From Paludisphaera soli (GTDB taxonomy: Bacteria > Planctomycetota > Planctomycetia > Isosphaerales > Isosphaeraceae), in contig NZ_JAALJI010000004.1 of NCBI RefSeq assembly GCF_011064595.1, forward strand, positions 295,401 to 359,400: a stretch of 64,000 bases of DNA, written 5' to 3'. The translations under genes were made by a program, and so were the position numbers. How positions within the stretch are numbered: position 1 is the stretch's first letter; every line of letters starts with the position of its first letter. This document shows, in pieces, positions 54,693-62,305 of this stretch. The notes under the pieces were generated by a model. It saw nothing but the letters and a program-made list of their open reading frames with translations, searched no databases and was not told where the DNA came from.

Positions 54693-55505
54693 ATGGCTCG
54701 GCGAAAAACCCTCCCGGAGTCGTTACGCGCCAAGATGGAGCTGGCCGAGCGTCTCACCCACCTGCGGCTGGAATTGTTCGGCGATCGCGGCGGCCCCGAG
54801 ATGGCGCGGCGGCTCGGGATCCCCGTGCGCACCTGGTACAACTATGAGGGCGGGGTGACGGTCCCGGCCGAGGTCGTGCTCAAGATCATCGAGCTGACGT
54901 CGGTGGAGCCCGCCTGGCTCTTGCACGGCAAGGGCCCCAAGTTCCGCGCCGTCGCGCGGCCGGATCGCGGCGACGGCCAGGCCCAGCCGACGATGATGGT
55001 CGGCGCCCTACTGCGGACGGCGTTGCAGCTCCTGGAAGGTGACGCGTCGCCGGAGCTGGGCACCGCGACCGCGCGGTTCCTGGAGTCGGAGCGTTCCTTG
55101 GCCCCCGCCGACCCGTCGCCCAAGTCCGCGGCCCCGCCGGCGGCCCGGGGCGAGCACGACGCACTCCGCGCCGATCGGGGCCGGGGCGAGCGCGAGTGGC
55201 TCGCGGCTCGCCGCGAGGGCCGCTGCCTGCCGGTGGCCGACGACGCGATGGCGCCGGTGCTCGTCCGGGGGGCGTCGGTGGCCTACGCGGGGGCCGAGGA
55301 GCCGCCCACCGCCCTCGACGGCCGGATGGTCGTGGCCTGGGTGGACGGGACCCCGATCGTCCGCTGGTTCCAGGACCAGGGCGACCACGGCCTGCTCCGC
55401 GCCGAGGACGTCAAGAAGCGCCCCGTCCGCATCCCCCTGGGGCTCCAAGGCGAGCCCGAGGCCGCCCGGCTCCGTCGCGTCCTCTGGATCGAGGCCGCCC
55501 GCTGA
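54693..55505 (+). CDS. HTH plus S24/LexA-like transcriptional regulator, catalytically dead
   Basis: A 270-residue protein. N-terminal XRE-like helix-turn-helix: LAERLTHLRLELFGDRGGPE, MARRLGIPVRTWYNYEGGVT, VLKIIELTSVEPAWLLHGKG. A Pro/Ala linker follows, then a C-terminal S24-like fold (LPVADDAMAPVLVRGASVAY; LDGRMVVAWVDGTPIVRWFQ). In LexA/CI-type proteins the first block carries a catalytic Ser (DSMxP) and the second a Lys; here the Ser position is Ala (DDAMAP) and the Lys position is Arg (IVRW). Self-cleavage should therefore be impossible, and the domain may only dimerise or sense a ligand. Targets unknown. Confidence 0.8.
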   Translation: MARRKTLPESLRAKMELAERLTHLRLELFGDRGGPEMARRLGIPVRTWYNYEGGVTVPAEVVLKIIELTSVEPAWLLHGKGPKFRAVARPDRGDGQAQPTMMVGALLRTALQLLEGDASPELGTATARFLESERSLAPADPSPKSAAPPAARGEHDALRADRGRGEREWLAARREGRCLPVADDAMAPVLVRGASVAYAGAEEPPTALDGRMVVAWVDGTPIVRWFQDQGDHGLLRAEDVKKRPVRIPLGLQGEPEAARLRRVLWIEAAR

Positions 55506-55530
55506 TACGCGCCCGACGTCGGTCGTCGGT

Positions 55531-55908
55531 TCACCAGCTCAGATACTCGTGATGGCAGGGCAGGATCAGGATCTTGCCGTCGCCGATCCTCCCCGTTCGG
55601 GCCTGGCCGACGATGGCCCGGACCGCCGCCGCGACGTGCGGTTCCTCGACGAACACGGTCAGCTCGACCTTGGGGAGGAACGACGTGTTGTACTCGCTCC
55701 CCAGATACTGATTCAGCCGGTTCTTCTGGCGGCCGTAGCCCATCGCTTCGCGCACGGCCCCGCCGAGGATCTCGACCGACTCCAGCGCGGCCAGCACGGC
55801 CTGCGCCCGGAACGGCTTGACCAGGGCGATGATCTGGACCGGCCGGCCCTGCTTCACGGGCTCGTCGGGGGGGGCGGGCAGGGGCGTCGGGTCGTCGGTC
55901 TCGGCCAT
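55531..55908 (-). CDS. Divergent P-II-type signalling protein
   Basis: A 125-residue protein with the P-II fold: IIALVKPFRAQAVLAALESV, GYGRQKNRLNQYLGSEYNTS, FLPKVELTVFV and RTGRIGDGKILILP. The T-loop contains Tyr73 (GSEYNTSFLPK), near the position uridylylated in GlnB/GlnK. Unlike canonical GlnB it has a 22-residue N-terminal extension and lacks the usual RTGE/IF ending, ILPCHHEYLSW instead. It may be a P-II variant sensing ATP/ADP or another metabolite rather than the main nitrogen regulator; no amtB or glnA is adjacent. Confidence 0.82.
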   Translation of the reverse strand: MAETDDPTPLPAPPDEPVKQGRPVQIIALVKPFRAQAVLAALESVEILGGAVREAMGYGRQKNRLNQYLGSEYNTSFLPKVELTVFVEEPHVAAAVRAIVGQARTGRIGDGKILILPCHHEYLSW

Positions 55909-56088
55909 GGGTCCGCCTCGTCGTCAAACCCGGCCGCCGGCTGGCGTCGGTCCTCCCGGGGGGCTATGATCGAGACTACCATGAACGAGACCACTCGGGA
56001 ACGCGCCGGCCCCCCCGCTCGGAAGGGAAAGGGCCTCGGGACGCGCCGGGGGGCGTCGGCGGGTCAGGCGAGAGGGGCCAATCCTTTG

Positions 56089-56844
56089 ATGAAACGCGCA
56101 GGGGCGATGCTGGCCGGCTTCGGGCTGCTCATGGCGGTCGGTTGCGGGATGAAGAACTACGACTACCGCATCGAGCAGACGCTCGACCGGATCAAGTACG
56201 AGCGGCGGCTCGACGAGAACCTCAACCCCCCGGTGGGCAAGGGGAAGCTTGAGGAGCTGGGGATCTACATCCGCCCGCCGAAGAACCTCACCGGGCCCAC
56301 TCAGACCTTCCAGTTCGCCGCGTTGGAGCCCGGTCGGTTCGACCTGGAGAACACCTTCCTGGAGCCCGAGCGACAGAGCCTGCACGTCCTCGCCCTCGTC
56401 GAGCGGCCCAAGGCGGCGGCCAAGAAGGGCGCGCCGCCGCAGCCCGAGGCGGCCACCCCCCGCCTCGACCCGAATCAATTCAATCAAGAGGTCGTCGAAC
56501 TGGTCCGCAACGCCACCGGCGCCGAGGTGGATCTCAGCCAGTTCAAGCAGGAGTCCAAGCAGGTCAAGGGGAAGCGGCAGGACAACTCGTTCCTGGCGAA
56601 GACCGTCGCCATGGAGGCCAAGGAGTTGCAGGTCTACCTGTACGGCTCGAAGGCCTCGCCCTACAAAGTGGCGCTGATCTTCGAATACCCGACCTCCGAG
56701 AAGAACGCCGTAGCCCCCAAGATCGGCCTCTGCCTGGAAACCTTCGCCGTGGGCGACATCGCCCGGCAGGCGTTCAGCGGCGGCGACGGCGAGGAATCGG
56801 CCGAGGGCGGCGAGGCCGCCGGCGAGCCCGGCCCCCCCATCTGA
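56089..56844 (+). CDS. Hypothetical lipoprotein
   Basis: A 251-residue protein from ATG 56089. MKRAGAMLAGFGLLMAVGCG is a lipoprotein signal with the lipidation Cys at position 19 in AVGC. The body begins MKNYDYRIEQTLDRIKYERR and includes LGIYIRPPKNLTGPTQTFQF and VALIFEYPTSEKNAVAPKIG, with a Gly/Glu-rich tail. A start at 55981 (ATGAACGAG) is in frame but would bury the signal 36 residues in. Family not recognised; similar planctomycete proteins are annotated only as hypothetical lipoproteins. Confidence 0.75.
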   Translation: MKRAGAMLAGFGLLMAVGCGMKNYDYRIEQTLDRIKYERRLDENLNPPVGKGKLEELGIYIRPPKNLTGPTQTFQFAALEPGRFDLENTFLEPERQSLHVLALVERPKAAAKKGAPPQPEAATPRLDPNQFNQEVVELVRNATGAEVDLSQFKQESKQVKGKRQDNSFLAKTVAMEAKELQVYLYGSKASPYKVALIFEYPTSEKNAVAPKIGLCLETFAVGDIARQAFSGGDGEESAEGGEAAGEPGPPI

Positions 56845-57346
56845 TCGCGTCCGAGAGCTTCGCTATCCCTCGGATCTATCAAGCCGGTCGCAGCCGATCT
56901 CCTCGGCCCGGCCGGCTTTATGCTTCGGTGCACGCCCGATCCCAATCCCGGGAGGTCCCGCAGCTTTCCGCCGAAGGGGACGTGAGGAAGAGCGATCGAC
57001 GAGGCCGAGCGCCGCGACCCTCGCGAGGCGGCCGGCCGTCCGAGGGGACCCCGATCGCGGTCGTTCGAGGTCGGAAGGCGTGGAGGGGGCCCGGCTTCGC
57101 GACGAAAGGCGGGGTAGGCGTCGCTCGGCTCGAACGGCGGGCGTGGCGGCTCTCAGGCCAGCCCGCCGAATGCGGTGCGGGCTTGTCACGGCCGTCCGGA
57201 TTCGTCCGCGTCCGAGGTCCGGCAAGGTGCCGGCCGCTTCGGAAACGCCAGGAACATCGCCTGGTGGGGACGTGGGTGGGCCCCAGCCCGCTGGCCCCGA
57301 TCTCTCGCCCTGCCGACGGGTCCGACCGTCTCAGGAGGCCGAAATG
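56845..57346. other. Gene-free region with 3' tandem duplication
   Basis: No gene is supported in this 502-base gap; frames on both strands are arginine-rich and start without ribosome-binding sites. At its right edge a 16-base sequence TCAGGAGGCCGAAATG (57331-57346) directly repeats the first 16 bases at the 3' end of csrA (57347-57362). I see no RNA gene, though a small RNA of the CsrA circuit would be plausible here and cannot be judged by eye. Confidence 0.5.
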
Positions 57347-57556
57347 TCAGGAGGCCGAAATGACGAACTGCTGGAGGCGATTCGCGTCGACGGCCTCATC
57401 CGGGCCGTCCTCAAGAAGTTCGCCCCGGAGGATCCGTACGTCCTGAGGGGCCTCGATCCCGATACGGACCTGATTGCCCTCGACGCGGACCACGGTGATC
57501 CGGATGTCCGAACCGATCATCACCGACTGCATCGCTTTGCGGCTGAGCACCAGCAT
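57347..57556 (-). CDS. csrA: Carbon storage regulator CsrA/RsmA
   Basis: A 69-residue RNA-binding protein: MLVLSRKAMQSVMIGSDIRI, TVVRVEGNQVRIGIEAPQDV, RILRGELLEDGPDEAV match the family along the whole length; the conserved Arg in PQDVRILR is kept and the usual MLVLTRK opening reads MLVLSRK. AAGGAGGT ends 4 bases before the ATG, a near-perfect ribosome-binding site that also carries the GGA CsrA recognition core, so autoregulation is possible. CsrA binds mRNA leaders and controls translation. Confidence 0.95.
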   Translation of the reverse strand: MLVLSRKAMQSVMIGSDIRITVVRVEGNQVRIGIEAPQDVRILRGELLEDGPDEAVDANRLQQFVISAS

Positions 57557-57822
57557 CTTGACCTCCTTGTCGTGGACCAATCGCCCTGAAGTCGGACTTG
57601 GCTCGCGTCCCGTTTGCATCAGCTCCGTCACCCGATACGACGAAGTTCGGCCCTGGGAGACGACACCATTTTTACAAACCGGCGGATTTCCGCGCCGGTC
57701 ATGCCGATCTCTACGAGACACCGCCCGACTTGGTTCGCGATGACCGCCGCGCGAAGTCCGGTTCTCATGGAGCGGCGGAGAGGCCGGAACCCGTCACCAT
57801 CTCGCTCCCGGGGGACGTCGCC

Positions 57823-59358
57823 ATGGATCGGAAAAGCCGCTTGCTCAGCGAGTTCAGGGCGATCATCTGGCCGCGTCCCGCCCGCCTGACGCGTGTCGCC
57901 CTCGCGGTCATGCTGGTGACGCCCGCCGTCCTCCGCGCCGACCTGATCTACTTCCGGAACGGCGGCCGCATCCAGGCCCCGGCCGTCTCGGAAGGCTCCG
58001 GCGTCGCGATCGAACTCGCCGACGTGAGTTACGTCTTCCAGGCCGAGGATCTGGAGAAACGCGTCCCCGGCTTCATCCCGGCCGAGGAGTGGGACGCCCG
58101 TCGCAAGCTCGTCCACGGGAAGCCTCCCGCCGATCGGTTCGCCGAGGCCTGGTGGGCCCTGGAGAACGGGCTGGTGGGCGAGGCCGTCGAGGAACTGGAG
58201 CGAATCCATGAGGTCGATCCGGGCCACCAGCCGACCCGTCGCATGGTCGAGGTCCTGGAGGCACTCAAAGCCCCCTGCGACGACCCCGATTTCGTGGACT
58301 TCCAGAAGGCGCTCGGCGTGGCGACGCGAGTCGAGCGCGGGCCGCATGTGCTGCTTCTCCACCAGCATCCCGAGGCCGAGGCGGCCGGGCGAGTCGCCTT
58401 CCTGGAGCGGGTGACGACCGGCTATCACCTGCTGTTCGCCGGCTCGGGGGTCTCGATCCGGACGCCCCGGCGTCGTCTGGTCTTCGCCTGGTTCTCGAAC
58501 CGCGCCGATTACCAAGCTTTCCTGAAGGCCCAGGACGCCGCCGCGTTCGCTTCCACGCGAGGTTACTACCATCCGACCTGGAACGCCGTGGTCGCGTACG
58601 ACGCCCGCGGCGGCGATCTCCAGCGCCAGGATCGGTCCGACCTCGCCCGCCGCCGCGACGAGCTGCAAGCGTTCCGGACGACCCTGGATCGGCTTCCCGC
58701 GAACGGCCGATTCCGCGTGGGCCTCGCGGGCGAGCGCCCTCGAGTGCTCGGGAAGGCCGAAGGCCGGGCCCTGGTCGATCGGCTCGACCGCGACGTGCGC
58801 CGGTCGGAGCTGCTGCTGGAAGCCGAACGCCTGGCCTACGACGACGGCATGGCCGCCCACGAGATGATCCATCTGCTCGCCGCCGACAGCGGCCTCCGGC
58901 CCCGCCACGACTCCTTCCCGGTCTGGCTGCAAGAGGGCCTGGCGATGCAGTTCGAGGTCGTCCGCGGCGGAACCTGGGCCGGCATCGGACGCCCGCACGA
59001 CATAAGGCTGGGCGACTGGCGGAGGATGCAGCCCCCGCCCCCCCTCGATCCGCTGATCCGCGACCGGGGCTTCGGCCAGGGTTACCGTCGCGACCCCTAC
59101 GCCCAGGCCTGGGCCCTGGTCTACTTCCTGAGAGCCCGTCATGGTGAGTCGTTCGTCAGGTTTCTCGACCTGCTGCGCGCCCCGATGGATCCTTCCGACG
59201 CCCCGCCGAGCCATTCCGAACTTTTCATCCGGGCCTTCGGCGACGACCTCGTCGGCCTGGAACGCGAATGGCACGCGTTCCTCGACGAGACGCGATCCCC
59301 CCTCGAAGCCCACGCCCCGCACCCCCCGACGGCTTCGGAATTGAAGTCTCGCGAGTGA
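57823..59358 (+). CDS. Exported DUF1570-type metallopeptidase-like protein
   Basis: A 511-residue exported protein from ATG 57823. Leader RPARLTRVALAVMLVTPAVL; then DLIYFRNGGRIQAPAVSEGS, a beta-rich N-terminal block of the family. The gluzincin core is intact: H346-E347-M-I-H350 in MAAHEMIHLLAADSG, with WLQEGLAMQFEVV providing the third ligand region. RRRLVFAWFSNRADYQAFLK and RDPYAQAWALVYFLRARHGE are typical DUF1570 blocks. It probably cleaves peptides or cell-wall material outside the cytoplasm; the substrate is unknown. Divergent from csrA. Confidence 0.85.
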   Translation: MDRKSRLLSEFRAIIWPRPARLTRVALAVMLVTPAVLRADLIYFRNGGRIQAPAVSEGSGVAIELADVSYVFQAEDLEKRVPGFIPAEEWDARRKLVHGKPPADRFAEAWWALENGLVGEAVEELERIHEVDPGHQPTRRMVEVLEALKAPCDDPDFVDFQKALGVATRVERGPHVLLLHQHPEAEAAGRVAFLERVTTGYHLLFAGSGVSIRTPRRRLVFAWFSNRADYQAFLKAQDAAAFASTRGYYHPTWNAVVAYDARGGDLQRQDRSDLARRRDELQAFRTTLDRLPANGRFRVGLAGERPRVLGKAEGRALVDRLDRDVRRSELLLEAERLAYDDGMAAHEMIHLLAADSGLRPRHDSFPVWLQEGLAMQFEVVRGGTWAGIGRPHDIRLGDWRRMQPPPPLDPLIRDRGFGQGYRRDPYAQAWALVYFLRARHGESFVRFLDLLRAPMDPSDAPPSHSELFIRAFGDDLVGLEREWHAFLDETRSPLEAHAPHPPTASELKSRE

Positions 59359-59363
59359 TGCGG

Positions 59364-59391
59364 TTGACAGACGCCGTGCGTACGGTATTAT
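59364..59391 (+). promoter_or_regulatory. Sigma-70-type promoter of tRNA-Pro
   Basis: TTGACA (59364-59369, consensus) and TATTAT (59386-59391) with a 16-base spacer predict initiation near 59398, 18 bases before the tRNA 5' end. Confidence 0.75.
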
Positions 59392-59415
59392 GCTTCTCAC
59401 GCGACACGCAGATAA

Positions 59416-59490
59416 CGGGGCGTAGCTCAGCTTGGCTAGAGCGCACGGTTCGGGTCCGTGAGGCCGGAGGTTCAAATCCTCTCGCCCCGA
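59416..59490 (+). tRNA. tRNA-Pro (CGG)
   Basis: A 75-base cloverleaf: acceptor CGGGGCG/CGCCCCG, D-arm GCTCAGCTTGGCTAGAGC, anticodon stem CACGG/CCGTG with loop TTCGGGT (anticodon CGG), T-arm GGAGG-TTCAAAT-CCTCT, discriminator A. CCA is not encoded. The last 19 bases are overlapped, on the opposite strand, by the 3' end of a serine-recombinase gene, so this tRNA is the probable insertion site of the element to the right. Confidence 0.95.
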
Positions 59491-61439
59491 TTGATCTTTC
59501 CTGACAAGTCTCCATTCGGGGTGTCAGGGTTCAAATCCGACGACATGGCGGCGACGCTCGGCAGCTGGCCGGCCGTCGCCGCCTTCGCGTTAAGGGCTCG
59601 GCGGCCGGTCGGGCCCTCGTAGAGACGAACCGGCGGGGATGTCGCGCCGAACGTCACCACCCCGCCCGCCACGCGGTTGATCGTCCGCTTCTTCGGCCGC
59701 ACTTCCCGAAACTTCAGGAACAGCCGGGCGTTCAGCCGCCGAAACAGCTCGCCGACCGCGCCCAGGTGCTCCGGGTCGGCGGCCAGCCCCTCCAATTCGT
59801 CGAGGGTTCTCAACGCCGCCCCCACCTCGGTGTCGACGTCCGTCGCAGGGCCGGCGGCCCGCTCGGCCTCGCGCAATTCGCCCTCCAACGCCTGCTCCTC
59901 CCGCCGCAGCTGCTCGAAGACGTTCGAGACCGCCCGGTACTGGGCCTCGTCCTCGGCCAACGCCAGGTTCCGCGCCGCCCGCTCCTTCCGGCCGAGGACC
60001 TCGACGAGCGCCGACCGCTTCGCCTCGACCCCCCGGCCGTCGGAGGTGTCGCCCAGATCGCGTACGGCGATCGCCCGGACCTTCTCCTCCAGCTTCGACC
60101 GGAACGACGGCTTCAGGACGCGTTGCCGGATGCAGCCGAGCAGGAACCGCGTCGCGGCCGGGCCGGCGACGAGGTTGTGCCGGCACTCGGCCCCGTGGCT
60201 CTGCTGGTACAGCCCGCAGAGGTAGCGGAAGCTGCCGTTGTACGGCTGGCGGTACAGCGGCCAGCCGCAGCCCATGTCGAAGACGCGGCCGCCCAGTGGG
60301 TTGCGGTCCGGGTCCCACGACCGCGGCTTGCCCCTCTGGGTGCCGGCCCGCTCGTCCAGCGTCCGCAGCAGTCGCGCATGGCGTTCGGGGTCGACCAGGG
60401 GATCGAATCGCGCCGGTGCCTCCAGACGGGCCGAATCCGGGTTGGCGACGACCTTGGGCTTGCCGTCGGGCCTCAGGTCGGCGTCGACCAGCACGCGGGG
60501 CCCTTCGGCCGAGTATCTGAGCTGGTCGCCCATCGAGCGGCGGCCGTAGGAGACGACCGCCCGCAGCAGCGGGTTGCGGGCGATGTTCGTGATCGTGGGC
60601 TGGCTCCAGGCCCCGCTGGTCGCGTGCCGGACCCCCAGGTCGGTCCGCATCCGGCCGGCGTCCGGCGTCGGGACGCCCTCGGCGGTCAGCCTCGCGGCCA
60701 CCCGCGAGGCGGGCGTCGTCTCCAGCATGGCGAGTATTCGGCGTACGACGGCCAGCTCGCGCTCCGGCCCCGGCAGCCAGACGACGTGGTGGCCGGCCAT
60801 CCTCACGTGCTCGCCCTCGACCAGCTCCCGCACCGGCTCGCCGTCGTCCTTCGCCAGCCAGCGGCGGAATCCATAGGGTGCCCGACCGCCGACGGAGAAC
60901 CCGGCCTTGGCCAGGGCCGTCTGCGCGTAGACCATCTTCTGGGCCAGCTCGCGGCGGAACTCGCCGGCGTAGTTGTAGTCGAGCATGGCGACGATCAGCT
61001 CGCCGACGTCGCGGCGGCGGCCGCGCTCCAGGGGCGCACAGACGCGGTCGTCGAAGACGAGAGTCAGGCCCCCCTCGCGCAGGAGGTTCTCCAGCTTCAG
61101 GGCGTCGATCGGGTCGTCCGGTCGTGCGAAGCGGTCTCGGCGGGGGATCAGCACGTGGGAGACGCCGGGGTCGGCCAGGGCGGTCCGCATCAGCGCGTCG
61201 AGGCCGGCCCGCGAGAGCTTGTTGCCGGTGACGCCGTAGTCGAGGAACAGGTCGCCGTCTCGGGCGCGTCCCGAGCGGATCATCGCCTCGATCCGCTCGG
61301 GCGTGCCGTCGAAGGCGACGCCGAGCCGGGCGGCCGTCCTCCGCCCCCAGAGGACGTATTCGCCCGGGGTGGTCTCGTGCTTGCCGCCGGAGTCGCGGGT
61401 GTAGAACAGGGCGCGGCCGGCGGCGGGTCGCTTACTCAT
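59472..61439 (-). CDS. Large serine recombinase (site-specific integrase)
   Basis: A 655-residue protein from ATG 61439 (GGAG 7 bases upstream). The resolvase-like catalytic domain has S17 in LFYTRDSGG and the arginine-rich VLIPRRDRFARPDDPIDALK block. The recombinase domain follows (GGRAPYGFRRWLAKDDGEPV; AARLTAEGVPTP; ITNIARNPLLRAVVSYGRRS). A zinc ribbon is indicated by DMGCGWPLYRQ and RYLCGLYQQSHGAECRHNLV, then a coiled coil (KERAARNLALAEDEAQYRAV). The stop lies inside tRNA-Pro on the opposite strand. It is probably the integrase of the element. Its start overlaps the upstream gene by 8 bases. Confidence 0.88.
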   Translation of the reverse strand: MSKRPAAGRALFYTRDSGGKHETTPGEYVLWGRRTAARLGVAFDGTPERIEAMIRSGRARDGDLFLDYGVTGNKLSRAGLDALMRTALADPGVSHVLIPRRDRFARPDDPIDALKLENLLREGGLTLVFDDRVCAPLERGRRRDVGELIVAMLDYNYAGEFRRELAQKMVYAQTALAKAGFSVGGRAPYGFRRWLAKDDGEPVRELVEGEHVRMAGHHVVWLPGPERELAVVRRILAMLETTPASRVAARLTAEGVPTPDAGRMRTDLGVRHATSGAWSQPTITNIARNPLLRAVVSYGRRSMGDQLRYSAEGPRVLVDADLRPDGKPKVVANPDSARLEAPARFDPLVDPERHARLLRTLDERAGTQRGKPRSWDPDRNPLGGRVFDMGCGWPLYRQPYNGSFRYLCGLYQQSHGAECRHNLVAGPAATRFLLGCIRQRVLKPSFRSKLEEKVRAIAVRDLGDTSDGRGVEAKRSALVEVLGRKERAARNLALAEDEAQYRAVSNVFEQLRREEQALEGELREAERAAGPATDVDTEVGAALRTLDELEGLAADPEHLGAVGELFRRLNARLFLKFREVRPKKRTINRVAGGVVTFGATSPPVRLYEGPTGRRALNAKAATAGQLPSVAAMSSDLNPDTPNGDLSGKINRGERI

Positions 61440-61968
61440 CGGGGCTCTCCGTCAGGCCGTCCGGGCGGCCACGCCCGGAACGTCGGCTCGCCCAGAGCAA
61501 CTGAGCGAGGGCTTCCAGCATAACGTCGTCGTCCGGGTCGTCGAGGACGACGTCGGCGCCCAGTTCGCTGCGCCCCCTCCAGGCGAACCGCTCGGCGAAC
61601 AGGGCGACGACCCGTCGGGACAGCTCGTCGATGCTGCGAGCCTCGGCGGCCCCCAAGGACTCGAGCGCCTCGGTCAGGGCCCTCTCCGCCGAGGGCAGGC
61701 CGGCCTGGAGGTGGACGTCCAGGCCGCTGCGCTCCCACTGCCAGAGCCGCAGCGCGGCCCCCAGCGCGAGCAGCGACGCCGCCGGCAGGCGGACTGGTCT
61801 CGCAGGGGCGGGCGCGATCCCGATCGCACGCAGGAACGCGGCGACGCGATCAGCGTCCCGACCGGCCTCGGCGGCCGTCGCGTCCCGCAGATCGGCGGGC
61901 GCGGACGCCTCGACTGCATTGCGGCCGGGAGGTCCCGCAGCTTCGTCCTCGGGGCGGTTCGGCGGCAT
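61432..61968 (-). CDS. Hypothetical protein of the integrated element
   Basis: A 178-residue protein from ATG 61968 with GAGGA 9 bases upstream. It is helical (VAAFLRAIGIAPAPARPVRL, LLALGAALRLWQWERSGLDV, SIDELSRRVVALFAERFAWR) and ends in an acidic stretch followed by an Arg-rich tail. It overlaps the recombinase start by 8 bases, so a role in recombination or its regulation is likely, but no family is recognised. Confidence 0.65.
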   Translation of the reverse strand: MPPNRPEDEAAGPPGRNAVEASAPADLRDATAAEAGRDADRVAAFLRAIGIAPAPARPVRLPAASLLALGAALRLWQWERSGLDVHLQAGLPSAERALTEALESLGAAEARSIDELSRRVVALFAERFAWRGRSELGADVVLDDPDDDVMLEALAQLLWASRRSGRGRPDGLTESPDE

Positions 61969-62053
61969 TCCAAAGTTCCTCGCGTTGTCGATGTTCGTCC
62001 TCGCGTCGAACGGTCGACGCGACGCCTGGCTTTGGCCCTTCGGATCGCCGACC

Positions 62054-62272
62054 TTAGACGTCGTAGGCGGCGACCACGTCGTCGTCGAGCGTGGCAATTC
62101 GGCGGTCGAGGTCGTCCTCCGGCGAGACGTAGGCGACGACGCGCCGAACAGTGCAACGGGGCAATCTCACGCCGGCGTTCTTTCGACGCCCGGGGAGTTT
62201 CTCGGCGTCGGCCGCCGCGATCGACGCGAGGACGTAGCCGGCCGGATCGAAGCGGTCGAATTGCGTATCCAT
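62054..62272 (-). CDS. Small hypothetical protein
   Basis: A 72-residue protein from ATG 62272 with GAGGA 8 bases upstream. It contains FDPAGYVLASIAAADAEKLP and VVAYVSPEDDLDRRIATLDD. No known domain; spacing and ribosome-binding site suggest a real gene of the same minus-strand set. Confidence 0.5.
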   Translation of the reverse strand: MDTQFDRFDPAGYVLASIAAADAEKLPGRRKNAGVRLPRCTVRRVVAYVSPEDDLDRRIATLDDDVVAAYDV

Positions 62273-62305
62273 GGCGGGATTCCTCGGGTTGCCTGGCGAT
62301 TATCG

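Noticed and set aside
57080..57589. A plus-strand frame opposite csrA and its 3' flank
   Set aside because: csrA on the minus strand is certain; the plus frame is antisense and its left part is Arg/Gly-rich noncoding sequence.
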